Shown: positions 42,335-51,870 of the stretch, one piece after another
How positions within the stretch are numbered: the first letter of the stretch is position 1
How the letters are laid out: every line of letters begins with the position of its first letter
DNA from: BOG-1184 sp049514575
GTDB lineage: Bacteria; Fibrobacterota; Chitinivibrionia; Chitinivibrionales; Chitinispirillaceae
DNA length: 64,000 nucleotides
Reading direction: 5' to 3'
Assembly (NCBI GenBank): GCA_049514575.1
Contig: JBEKUX010000004.1
Span: forward strand, 25,955-89,954
The notes under the pieces: model-generated
Databases searched by the model: none
Seen by the model: the letters and a program-made list of their open reading frames with translations, nothing else
What the model was told of the DNA's origin: nothing
Made by a program: the position numbers and the translations under genes

Positions 42335-43885
42335 ATGAATTCACAATTTGTCAATAACGCTTCCGAAGCAAGTACCGAAGTACCGGCCCGGCGCGGACTC
42401 CTGCGCTCTCCCTATGCGCTCCTTATGCTGATTTTTGCGGTGTCCAGGGCGATTTACTATCTCCTTGGCGTACGGTTCGATGCCCGCGGAATACCGATCT
42501 ATCTTCAATTCATCGACACTGAACTGCTGCGGCATCACTTGCTGCAAAGCCTGTTCTACCTGCACTGGCAGCCTCCGGGGTATAACCTGTTTCTGGGTTG
42601 TGTCCTGAAATTTTTCCCGCACCCTTCTGCGTACACGGCCGCGTTTCATATAATTCATCTCTTGTTTGGAGCGGCCCTGGCATGGTGCCTGTTGTATATG
42701 ATGAGGAGCCTCGGTGTCGGGGTACGAATTGCGCTGGCCGCCACCAGTGTGTTCATCATTTCCCCGGGCGTCGTCCTGTTTGAAAACTTTATTCTTTATG
42801 AGTACCAGATGCTGTTTCTTCTTATAGTCAGCGGCGGGCTTCTGTTTCACTTTTTTAACCGCCGGAGCATTGCCAGCGCCATCGGGTTTCTGGTATGCCA
42901 GTTCTGGCTGGTGATGGTGCGCAACCAGTACCATCTGGTGTACTTTGCGGCGATTTTTATTTTGTTATTGTATTTTACGAAGCACAACCGGAAGCTCGTT
43001 GCCTGGACAGGATCATTACTTCTTGCCGTGGTTCTCGCGCTCTACCTGAAGAATCAGATACTGTTCGGCCATTTCGCGAGTAGCACATGGATGGAAATGG
43101 GTATGGGCCCCCTTCTTCTGCACCAGATGACTTCGGAGGAACGGCACTCTCTGGCTTCGCAGGGCAAGCTCTCCGCGACCGCAGCGGATGACAGCCTGTA
43201 CGGATCCGATTACCGCTACGGAATTCCCTTGTCGGTGTTCCGTCCGTATGTCACCATGCCTGCCAAAACCTCGATCCCGGTGCTTGATGATGAATTAAAA
43301 TCCTCCGGCGTCGTCAATTACAACAATGTGGGCTATTTGGAGGCGCAAAAGCTGTATAAGAAGGACATAGCGTTCATTTTAAGGCATTATCCCATAGCCT
43401 ATATACGGTCATTCGCCATAGCGTGGTTTACTTATTTCATGCCGCCCGACGACTTTCTGTTCTTCGAGAACAACCTGCCGCATGTCAAGTTTATCCAGCG
43501 GTTCTTCGATGTCGTCTTTTTCGGGCAGTTCAAGCAGGCTCCGGGCAAGGAGCTCCGCCGTTTGTATGGCGCTGGTGCAAAATTCTCGCTGATTTTTTAT
43601 ACCGGAATATTCCTGCTGATCGCGCTGCCTGCGCTGTTCATCTTCGGATCATGGTATCTCTACCGCGGTATCCGCAGACGCACCCTCACTATACCGCAGG
43701 TGCTGCTGTTAGGCTTCCTGCTGTTCAATATCGCCTATTGCACGGCAAGCGCGAATTTACTGTCAAGCTTTGAAAACAACCGCTACCGGTTCCCGGTGGA
43801 TGGATTTTTCCTCGTAATCGCGGTACTTGCCCTCGACCGGCTGCTGCGGACATTCATTTACAAGACAGAGTCGAGGCTGCCCTGA
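42335..43885 (+). CDS. Multispanning membrane protein, glycosyltransferase family 39-like
   Basis: The ~516-aa protein has about ten hydrophobic helices with short loops, a first-loop region HWQPPGYNLFLGCVLKFF typical in position for ArnT/PMT-like glycosyltransferases (family GT39/GT83), and a periplasmic-looking segment at about 250-345. The acidic catalytic pair usually found in the first loop is not obvious. Probably a lipid-linked sugar transferase for a surface glycan; low certainty. ATG 42335 has GGCAGG 6 nt upstream. Confidence 0.6.
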   Translation: MNSQFVNNASEASTEVPARRGLLRSPYALLMLIFAVSRAIYYLLGVRFDARGIPIYLQFIDTELLRHHLLQSLFYLHWQPPGYNLFLGCVLKFFPHPSAYTAAFHIIHLLFGAALAWCLLYMMRSLGVGVRIALAATSVFIISPGVVLFENFILYEYQMLFLLIVSGGLLFHFFNRRSIASAIGFLVCQFWLVMVRNQYHLVYFAAIFILLLYFTKHNRKLVAWTGSLLLAVVLALYLKNQILFGHFASSTWMEMGMGPLLLHQMTSEERHSLASQGKLSATAADDSLYGSDYRYGIPLSVFRPYVTMPAKTSIPVLDDELKSSGVVNYNNVGYLEAQKLYKKDIAFILRHYPIAYIRSFAIAWFTYFMPPDDFLFFENNLPHVKFIQRFFDVVFFGQFKQAPGKELRRLYGAGAKFSLIFYTGIFLLIALPALFIFGSWYLYRGIRRRTLTIPQVLLLGFLLFNIAYCTASANLLSSFENNRYRFPVDGFFLVIAVLALDRLLRTFIYKTESRLP

Positions 43886-43915
43886 CCTTCCGGGCTTGAA
43901 CATTCCGAGACGCTA

Positions 43916-43962
43916 TTAAACCAAAATTATGTATCGGTTCATTGTGCATATTTTTGGTTTAA
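43916..43962. terminator. AT-rich inverted repeat, possible bidirectional terminator
   Basis: ttaaaccaaaattatg (43916-43931) and catatttttggtttaa (43947-43962) pair with one mismatch, between two convergent genes, touching the stop of the RNase G gene. Confidence 0.55.
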
Positions 43963-45474
43963 TCAGGCATGGCTGCGTTCCAGAAATTTGTACTCATCCT
44001 GCTCCAGGTCCTCGTCCGGCACGACGAACAATCTGCACTGACGTTCCTGCTCGAGCATCCGCCTGACCTTAGCGTTCTCCTGAAGCAGGTACGCGGCGAC
44101 CGCCGGATGAACGGCTATCCGCAGTTCCCCGGAACGGTCCGTCATACGGTGCAGTTCGCGGTCGATCCTCGACGTAACGGTCTCGGGAGAGAACACCCAG
44201 CCGAGCCCGTTGCATGCATGGCAGACATCGGTATAAAACTCCTGGAGCTCCGGACGCACCCGTTTCCGCGTGATCTCGAGCAGACCGAACTTCGACAGCC
44301 CGGTGCAGGAGGTGGTGGTCGGGTCGGCATCAAGCGATTTGCTCATTGCGTTCTCGACCTGTTTCTGGTGATGCTGGCTCCTCATGTCGATGAAATCAAT
44401 GACGATGAGGCCGCCGATATCCCTGAGGCGCAGCTGACGGCAGATTTCACCCGCCGCTTCCATGTTGGTCTCGAAGATCGTTTCTTCCAGCGAATGTTTC
44501 CCGACGTTACGCCCGGTATTGACGTCGATGGCCACCAGCGCTTCGGTACGGTCGATGAGAATATACCCGCCGTTGCGGAGCCAGATCTTCCTCCTGAGCA
44601 GACGTTCGAGGTCTTTTTCAATGTTGAATTTGTCAAACAGCGGTTCGCTCTCTTTATACGGGATCACCCGTTTGCACAGATCGGGCGACAGGGCGGCAAG
44701 ATAACTCTGTATCTCGCGGTAGTCCTCTTCCTGGTCCACGTACACTTCGCTCACGTCTTCGGAAAAAAGGTCCCTGATCACGCGAGTCGTGATGCCCATC
44801 TCGCGATGAATGAGCTTGGGTCCGGTGCCCTTGAGCGCTTCTTCGCTCGCCGAACGCCATGCATCAACGAGCAGATGGATCTCCTTGATGAATTCCGTTT
44901 CCGAAACCTTGAGCCCCATGGTCCGCACGATGAAACCGACGCCCTTGGGTTTGATCTGGGAGATCAGCTTTTTCAGCCTGCTCCTTTTCTTGAAATCCTG
45001 CGTCTGCTTTGAAACACCGATGAAATCGGCGTCGGGCACGAGCACGAGGAACCTTCCGGCAATGCTGATCTGGGTGGTGAGCTTCGCTCCCTTGGTGCCG
45101 ATCGGCTCCTTTATCACCTGCACAATGACCTCCTGCCCCTTCCGGAGCAGTTTCTCGATCGGAATCCGGACCACTTTGCGCCGTCTCGACGAATCGTTCC
45201 TGCTGAACCGCTCCATGAGCGCATCGTCTTCGTTGAGCAGCACCGAAGGTTCGATGTCCGATGCGTGGAGAAATGAGCTCCGGTCAAGGCCTACATCCAC
45301 AAACGCGGCCTGCAGTCCCGGAAGGATCGATGTCACCCTGCCCCGATAGATGTTCCCGACAATACGGTAGGAATCCGGCCGTTCCACCACGAGTTCAACC
45401 ACCTTGTTCTGTTCGAGGAGCGCGATGCGTTTCTCGGTCTTCGTCGCATTGAATAGGATTTTTTTAGCCGCCAT
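43963..45474 (-). CDS. rng: Ribonuclease E/G
   Basis: The 503-aa endoribonuclease has an N-terminal S1 domain (RIVGNIYRGRVTSILPGLQAAFVDVGLDRSSFL region), catalytic DNase I-like acids in VAIDVNTG and IVIDFIDM, and Zn-link cysteines in DVCHACNGLG. It lacks the long C-terminal scaffold of RNase E, so it is of RNase G type. CGGAG precedes the ATG. It follows sprA by 22 bp and is likely the last gene of that transcript. Confidence 0.93.
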   Translation of the reverse strand: MAAKKILFNATKTEKRIALLEQNKVVELVVERPDSYRIVGNIYRGRVTSILPGLQAAFVDVGLDRSSFLHASDIEPSVLLNEDDALMERFSRNDSSRRRKVVRIPIEKLLRKGQEVIVQVIKEPIGTKGAKLTTQISIAGRFLVLVPDADFIGVSKQTQDFKKRSRLKKLISQIKPKGVGFIVRTMGLKVSETEFIKEIHLLVDAWRSASEEALKGTGPKLIHREMGITTRVIRDLFSEDVSEVYVDQEEDYREIQSYLAALSPDLCKRVIPYKESEPLFDKFNIEKDLERLLRRKIWLRNGGYILIDRTEALVAIDVNTGRNVGKHSLEETIFETNMEAAGEICRQLRLRDIGGLIVIDFIDMRSQHHQKQVENAMSKSLDADPTTTSCTGLSKFGLLEITRKRVRPELQEFYTDVCHACNGLGWVFSPETVTSRIDRELHRMTDRSGELRIAVHPAVAAYLLQENAKVRRMLEQERQCRLFVVPDEDLEQDEYKFLERSHA

Positions 45475-45496
45475 AGGACTCCGTTTCTCCGTTCAA

Positions 45497-48400
45497 TCAA
45501 AATTTTATTTCGGCAATGAGCGCTCCGGTATTGGTCGTCGTCGTTGCGCCCATGTTTGTTGCTTGTAAATACGTATATTGCAGCGTGCAGGTGACGTTAT
45601 CGGTAAATATATACGATAGATGGGGCGTCAGGGACACATTTGAAACATCAGAGGTCGTTTCCCCTGCCGTCACGATCGTCGAATGGTCCCGCGAAAACCG
45701 CATGCCCATGGAGGTCCGCCCCCGTATCGGGATCTGCCAGTTGAATAGCTTGATGGTGTTCGAGGCTCCGGCCTTTTTCTGCACCTCATAGTTCATGTCT
45801 ATATTGTCGCCATCACGCTTCGTCTCGGTTGCGCCGCCGTTCGATTCCGTCTTGTCCGAACTCACGGAATGCTGGTAACTGAATGTTACCGGCCATTTCT
45901 TCATGGTCCCGTTCACCGAGACCAGCGGCGACATTTCATAGGTCGTGCCGATCGAGGTCCCGCCCGAAGCCGACGATGTGCTGGTGTTCTTTTTAACGGC
46001 GAAACTCGATGAAAGGCTTACCCCCTGAGCATACCTGGAGACAAGCTCTAACTTGTTGAGCGCCGAGCTCTGGGCGCCGAGGTGAAATTCGGGAAAGGAC
46101 CTGGTGGTATCGTAGAACGTGGTGTCGGGCCGCACCGAATACCGTGTGCTCCACTGCAGACTGATCGGCGAGAGCGAAAGATCGATCGGTGTTGAAAATT
46201 TCAGGCTTGTCGAAACCTGATAGGTCCGGTTGGTGGCGCGGTTGTCGTCTTTATAATAATTGTAATCATCGTGTTGCATCCGATTGCGCATGCCGCCGAG
46301 AGACTGGTCGTTCATGTCGCCTGAAATGATTTCGGACAAGCTTCTGCCGCCGAGACCGAGCTGGTATGCCATGAAATTCGACCATCCGGCGTTCTGGCCG
46401 GTGAGGTAACCGGTGCCGAGATAGTTGTTGGTGAGGTTGGCGGAGGTCGAATAGGTGAAATTAAGGCTGTTGAAGCCGACGAAGTCGCACCCTTTTTTTA
46501 TCCGGGCGGAAAATTTTCCCAGCGCGCTGTTGCCCGAGGCGTTCTGGAGCAGCGAGCCCACCGTGAGTGCGCTGTTGAAATTCACCCCTGAATTTACTTT
46601 TGAATTTATAAAGTTCTTCGACGAATCGCTTCCCCACGTCGTGACCGTGCCCGAATAATTTGCCGAATAGTCGGCGCTGTTCGTCAGCCAGTCGCACAGC
46701 TGCGGGTTGAACGTCATTTTGAAGTTCTGCGAACGCGCGCGTTCGTTCTGGAGAATAGAGTATGCGCGCCAGGTCGGGTTTGAATCGCGGGCGAAAAGTT
46801 TTTTCCCGATGAAGTTGAACATGCTGCCGCCGTTTACCAGCGACGAATCGTTCGGGAAATCGCGGTTTATGGTGAGTGAATACGACATGTCAAGTATCGG
46901 CCGGATCGGCGTGAAGTCGATCTGCACGCCGTGGTTGACGTTGAGGTCCTTGGAAAATTTGATGGTATTGTTGTCCGGGTCGAACTGCCGCGCTATGCTG
47001 TTGGTATAGGTGGCGCTTGCAAGATTGAACCCGATTTTGGTCGGCAGCAGCGAAAATTCCAGGTCTTTCCATTTGCCGGGAAGCCATGAAACGGCGCCTC
47101 CGCTCAGGGGTTTCCATTTTGTCCAGCGAGGGGGGTCCCGCGGCGACAAATCGTAATTCACCGATCCCGAATAGGTGCTGGTTTGGGTCGAATCGACATA
47201 GTTGCTGTCCGAGTCGGGCCTTCTGCCGTAGTTGGTGTGGTTGGCGCTCATGCTGTACGAGAACTGCGTCGAGAGCCGCTGCAGCAGCAGGTCCACCGCA
47301 GGATTGGTGGATGTGTTCGATTTTGAAAGGTTAACGAAAAAATTACGGTTATACGTCTTCGTCTCAAACCGTTCGGCCTCGGTCGGGGTGTTAGAAGAAC
47401 GGCTGATGACGTCTTTCGCCATTTCAAAAAATCCGTCGGGCTTATTGGTGTTTTCATTGGTGAGATACACGTCGGTGCTGGGCTTGAGCTGGGGCCGGGT
47501 AAGCGAGCTCGTGATCGAGCCGCCGACCGGTATGGAAAAACCCCACGCTTTGGGCATGAATTTATCAAGGCCGGTCGAAATATTCAGGTTGCCGGACAGT
47601 TTCGAGTCTCCCATGGTGATGGTGTTGTCGGTCATGGACCTGAAATCGCCGCCCTGGTAGTCGAATCCGGCTGAAAAGTTCAGAAAATCGGCCCATTGCG
47701 TCTGCAGGTTCAGGCGTGAGGCCCAGCCGCTCAACACTTTGATGCCGACCACCTTGAGCTCGTCCACCCACACCTCTCCGGAATACCCGGGCGGGGCAGC
47801 GTTTTTACTGCACACGACGCCGACCGCCATCCAACTGACATTCGCGAAGTTCGGCTGCCTTCCCTTGGGCGCCTTGATGTGCAATGTGCTGTCAGTGTTC
47901 CAGGCATTGATACTGTCGCCGGGAATGGAATCTTTCGTCTGCCACGCGAGCTTGAGGTCCGAGAGCTGCCGCAGCTTGATGCATATATAGTTGTCCCACT
48001 TCGGCATGATTTTTTTTCGGTATTCATAGTAGGTTGAGGTGTCACTCCCGAACCGGAACACAAATTTACAACTATCGGTCTTGAGCGCATTGAGAGAAGG
48101 GAGCTCGGTGGTGTCCCGGCCGTAGACCACGAGCGTCATGCTGTCGTACGACGCGATGTTCAGCGGCTGGGAGGTAAAACTCCGCTGGGCGATCGCCTCG
48201 TCTCCGTGGACCAGGTTGTGGAAATTGAGACGGAGCGACTGCTCGGGCTCCAGAATATTTGATGCGTCAAGGACGCGGCGGACAAGGTTCGTGGTCTGCA
48301 CCTCCGCCTTATACACCGAATCGGTAGTCGTGTTGATTGCGGACACGTCTATTTTAGTTCTGCCGCTGTCGTCACGGACCGCCTGCCACTGGTTGCCGAC

Positions 48401-51400
48401 GAACTGCATGCCGTCCAGAATGAGCTGGTTCTCCTGGGTCAGGTTTACGGAGTCGAAATTGTCCCATATAAGCCTGACCATCCTGATATTGCTCCAGTCG
48501 TCCGGAGCAAGACCCGTGTCCCTTCGTATTCCCGTATACCCGGCAATGATCTGGTGCAGGGGAAGGCGGTAGTTGTACCAGCCGCTGTCCTTGACCAGGT
48601 TCGCCGAGCGGTCGATATAGGGCGACATGGTGTCGCCGAGATCGATGATGAACTCATGGTATTGCTCGGGTGTGTTGACATCAACGATGCCGTCGTTATT
48701 GATATCTTCGGACTCATTGGACCAGCCGTCACCCTCGTACCTGCATGCGTACTTGTACGGCCCTGAATGTGTTTCATCATAAAGCTGGTAATTGTCTTTT
48801 GCCGGATCATGAATCCACTCCCCCAGATTCTGATCGCCATATCCCAGCGAGTCCCATCCGCCGGAGCCGTTGGGGATATAGTAATGTTCGTCTATGTCCT
48901 TTTTTCTGTCAAGCCCAAGGTCGAGATTGGGGTCGTGGCTTTCCCTCCAGATCAGGCTCGTGTCTTCCTTGTCGGCCATGTGGTTGGGCGGGGCGCCATC
49001 GAGGCAGAGGTCTTCGCGCATGCGCCCGATCTGGATGCGCAGCCTGCCTTTGACGGCGGGCCCGTTTTTCCTGTTGATCTGGAGCTCGAAATACTGGTCG
49101 CGCGTCCGGTCGGCCATGCTCACCGGGATGGGCGTCATGATACCTGCCCAGGCATGGCGGAACCGGGACACCAGAAGCGGTACCGCTGGCGGCGCGGGCT
49201 GGACGTGCAGCCGCAGCACGGTTTCGTATTTGTCCATGCCGGTATAGACGCGCCCCGGGTCAGGCTTCCACACCGAAGTGCGGAGGACCACATTCGCGCC
49301 ATCGCTGTAGACCGGCGTAAACCAGTACCAGTCCCAGGCCGGAGGATTGTAGGAGAGGAGCGTGTCATTATCGACGATCGGCGGGCTTGCCCGGTACCAG
49401 CTCTTGTATCCCTGGCCGAGCGAATAGATCTGTTTGCTGCTTTCAAAATCGTCAATATAGGCCTGCTTGTCGGTGTTGGGAGTCATGATGCTGTGGGCGA
49501 TCTCGAAATCGACCGACGCCGACGACTGGGCCTCGGTATTGACAATGGGTATTTTATTGACCAGCGCCGTCATCCAGGCCGGCTGGAAATCGAGATGGGT
49601 GTTGAAATCGAACAGGAGCTTCGAATACGGCTCCTGGCCGAGGCGGGGGATGTCCTGGCTTATCGAGGTGCTCTGGTACAGGACGCTCAGGCCGGCGAGC
49701 GATTTATCGCTCAGAAACGGCAGCTGCATTTCAGCCCGCGCGCCCAGGAACATTTTCTTGTCGGGCATGAAGAGCGCGTCACGCTGGTAGTTGATTTCGA
49801 TTTTGTTCGCGGCCTTAGCCCCCGGAGAGGTGAGTTCCAGCTTTCCGGTTTCGGTGTTCAGCGCGTAGTCGATATTCGGCTGGAGCTGCCTGCCGTCCGC
49901 CTTCACCTGCACCGTTTTCTCCATGACGCCGACGCCCAGATCGAACACGGTCTGTTTTGACGACCCGGACATCTCTATTGTAAATGTCGGGATAAACGTC
50001 CCGCTGGTGGTCGACATGACGTTCGAGTTCGGACCGAACAGGTAGATGAGCGAGTCGCGGAGGTCCTTGCCTTTGACATTATTGAGGCGGGGGTTCATGA
50101 AAGGGTCAAGCCCGGACGCGCCCGTATCATAGGGCGGTATTATGAGTTCATTGACGCCCCCCGGAGCAGTGGTAAAATTGAAAATGGTCGCGTTCTGGGT
50201 GAGCGCCACGGCGTTTTTCGTCACTCCCATGACATCGGAGATATAGGTGCCGTCGTCGAGGTTTTTCACCGTGTCCTGAATATCCTGCCCGGTATGGTAG
50301 ATGCGCAGTATGAATTTCGTGATGTCCTGCACGTTGCCCGGGATGCTGTACACGTTGCGCCACATGAGACGGAAGTGCGCAGGATCGGCGCCCAGGGAAT
50401 CGATGTACTGGTTCGGCTTCAGCACCCAGAGAGAGTCGTCCGGATAATTGAACCCGGCAGAGTCCTTCAGGTCGCCGCCATGTTTAAGCTCACCCGGACC
50501 GCCTTTACCGGTACCTGTCCGGAGGAAAATGGCAATCATGTCCTGCGGATCGGCGATCGTCACTGAATCGAAGAAATGGATCCATCCCTCCTTGGGATTG
50601 AAATGGTAATGGCGTTCGGGTTGCAGCAGCACGAACTTGGCTGATATGTTGTGTACCGGATCGTAAATGAAGTCCCTGATCTTCCGGCCCGGGTCATTCT
50701 GCAGGAGGGTCTTCACCACGTTCTGATCGTAAATATACTGCCACACCTGGAGATCCGTAATCTGAAGGTTCGTCGGAAGCTGATAATTCGGGTCGCCTCC
50801 CGCTAAACCATATTTTTTATTGTAATGCCTGATATAGGCGGTATCGAGGAAGAAATACCTGTTCGTCTTGAATTTATCCTCCCTGATCGTCGTCGTTGCC
50901 CCGGGCCCGCCCTGTCCGCTGTTGGAAACGGTGATGTTCTGCGATTCGCCCTGCTCGGTGCTGGCGATGGTGGTAAGCGTGAGCGGACCGAACTTGGAGA
51001 CGATCTTGATGCCGAACAGGCCTTCATGACTCTCGGAATATCCGGAAAGCTGGGTGCCCGGCATGCTGAACCCGGTGTAGCCGGCAGTCACCTCCTGCAC
51101 GACTTCGTCTTCGAGTTCGCCGGCCTTAGATTCCTTGTAGTCAATATGAAAATCCTTGAGCGGGTTGTTCGCGTTCACGTCGTTCTCGCTGTTCTCGGTG
51201 ATGGCGACATTGATCAGTCTGCCCACGGTCCCGGTGACGGTGAACTGGTTCTGCTGTTCGAAATTGAACCCGGGCCCGGTGGACTGCGATTGCTGCCACG
51301 CGCTCGATTCTTTCTGCTGGCTGTTTTCATACGACATCTTGATCTGCATGGAACCGGTGATGGAGAGGCGGGGCGGGTCACTGCCGAGAACCCGCTGCGC

Positions 51401-51847
51401 CCACGAAGGATACTGGACCGGCAGTTCCCAGGCGAGCTTGATGTTCTGCTGCTGTTCCTGGCCGGCAGTGCCTTTCGATAGAAGCGAGTTGCTGAGCCAC
51501 GCGGCGAGCAAGGCCGCACGGGCGCGTCCGGCGAGATACTCGCTCAGCTCCCCGAAATGGTGCGTCCAGACGATATAGCCCAGCGAATCATGCCGCTCGA
51601 TCGTCACCTGCCGCTTCTCGAAATCGATGACGGTGGTGTCGCGGAGAAGCTTCGTTGCCGGAGTCAGGAGCGGCATCGGCTCGTGTCCGATACCGAAGGG
51701 CGATGACGGGAGATATTCATCGTCGAGCGAATGAAAATCCCCGGCGTACGGCCGCTCAAGAGAGATCCCTTCGGCACTGCTCCCCTTGGTAAAGAGAACG
51801 AGGAGTGCCGTGCTCACCAGGCATAGTGCAATACATCGTCTGTACAA
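45497..51847 (-). CDS. sprA: SprA/Sov, outer-membrane translocon of the type IX secretion system
   Basis: At 2116 aa it is the size of SprA, a giant 36-strand barrel that exports T9SS cargo. Family traits include a signal peptide, an N-terminal SLERPYAGDFHSLDDEYLP region, the DYKESKAGELEDEVVQEVTAGYTG and SGYSESHEGLFGIK stretches (quoted in part), and long strands to the end (ALIAEIKF). It starts with TTG at 51847, with GGAAGG 6 nt upstream. Two predicted cargo proteins with sorting tails are in this window. The SUMF1 protein coded 23 bp upstream may be a partner. Confidence 0.95.
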   Translation of the reverse strand: MYRRCIALCLVSTALLVLFTKGSSAEGISLERPYAGDFHSLDDEYLPSSPFGIGHEPMPLLTPATKLLRDTTVIDFEKRQVTIERHDSLGYIVWTHHFGELSEYLAGRARAALLAAWLSNSLLSKGTAGQEQQQNIKLAWELPVQYPSWAQRVLGSDPPRLSITGSMQIKMSYENSQQKESSAWQQSQSTGPGFNFEQQNQFTVTGTVGRLINVAITENSENDVNANNPLKDFHIDYKESKAGELEDEVVQEVTAGYTGFSMPGTQLSGYSESHEGLFGIKIVSKFGPLTLTTIASTEQGESQNITVSNSGQGGPGATTTIREDKFKTNRYFFLDTAYIRHYNKKYGLAGGDPNYQLPTNLQITDLQVWQYIYDQNVVKTLLQNDPGRKIRDFIYDPVHNISAKFVLLQPERHYHFNPKEGWIHFFDSVTIADPQDMIAIFLRTGTGKGGPGELKHGGDLKDSAGFNYPDDSLWVLKPNQYIDSLGADPAHFRLMWRNVYSIPGNVQDITKFILRIYHTGQDIQDTVKNLDDGTYISDVMGVTKNAVALTQNATIFNFTTAPGGVNELIIPPYDTGASGLDPFMNPRLNNVKGKDLRDSLIYLFGPNSNVMSTTSGTFIPTFTIEMSGSSKQTVFDLGVGVMEKTVQVKADGRQLQPNIDYALNTETGKLELTSPGAKAANKIEINYQRDALFMPDKKMFLGARAEMQLPFLSDKSLAGLSVLYQSTSISQDIPRLGQEPYSKLLFDFNTHLDFQPAWMTALVNKIPIVNTEAQSSASVDFEIAHSIMTPNTDKQAYIDDFESSKQIYSLGQGYKSWYRASPPIVDNDTLLSYNPPAWDWYWFTPVYSDGANVVLRTSVWKPDPGRVYTGMDKYETVLRLHVQPAPPAVPLLVSRFRHAWAGIMTPIPVSMADRTRDQYFELQINRKNGPAVKGRLRIQIGRMREDLCLDGAPPNHMADKEDTSLIWRESHDPNLDLGLDRKKDIDEHYYIPNGSGGWDSLGYGDQNLGEWIHDPAKDNYQLYDETHSGPYKYACRYEGDGWSNESEDINNDGIVDVNTPEQYHEFIIDLGDTMSPYIDRSANLVKDSGWYNYRLPLHQIIAGYTGIRRDTGLAPDDWSNIRMVRLIWDNFDSVNLTQENQLILDGMQFVGNQWQAVRDDSGRTKIDVSAINTTTDSVYKAEVQTTNLVRRVLDASNILEPEQSLRLNFHNLVHGDEAIAQRSFTSQPLNIASYDSMTLVVYGRDTTELPSLNALKTDSCKFVFRFGSDTSTYYEYRKKIMPKWDNYICIKLRQLSDLKLAWQTKDSIPGDSINAWNTDSTLHIKAPKGRQPNFANVSWMAVGVVCSKNAAPPGYSGEVWVDELKVVGIKVLSGWASRLNLQTQWADFLNFSAGFDYQGGDFRSMTDNTITMGDSKLSGNLNISTGLDKFMPKAWGFSIPVGGSITSSLTRPQLKPSTDVYLTNENTNKPDGFFEMAKDVISRSSNTPTEAERFETKTYNRNFFVNLSKSNTSTNPAVDLLLQRLSTQFSYSMSANHTNYGRRPDSDSNYVDSTQTSTYSGSVNYDLSPRDPPRWTKWKPLSGGAVSWLPGKWKDLEFSLLPTKIGFNLASATYTNSIARQFDPDNNTIKFSKDLNVNHGVQIDFTPIRPILDMSYSLTINRDFPNDSSLVNGGSMFNFIGKKLFARDSNPTWRAYSILQNERARSQNFKMTFNPQLCDWLTNSADYSANYSGTVTTWGSDSSKNFINSKVNSGVNFNSALTVGSLLQNASGNSALGKFSARIKKGCDFVGFNSLNFTYSTSANLTNNYLGTGYLTGQNAGWSNFMAYQLGLGGRSLSEIISGDMNDQSLGGMRNRMQHDDYNYYKDDNRATNRTYQVSTSLKFSTPIDLSLSPISLQWSTRYSVRPDTTFYDTTRSFPEFHLGAQSSALNKLELVSRYAQGVSLSSSFAVKKNTSTSSASGGTSIGTTYEMSPLVSVNGTMKKWPVTFSYQHSVSSDKTESNGGATETKRDGDNIDMNYEVQKKAGASNTIKLFNWQIPIRGRTSMGMRFSRDHSTIVTAGETTSDVSNVSLTPHLSYIFTDNVTCTLQYTYLQATNMGATTTTNTGALIAEIKF

Positions 51848-51870
51848 AAACTGCCTTCCTTTTCCGTTAC

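Noticed and set aside
48767..49960. 397-codon open frame antisense to sprA
   Set aside because: Lies wholly within sprA, lacks any recognisable motif, and has shadow-like composition.
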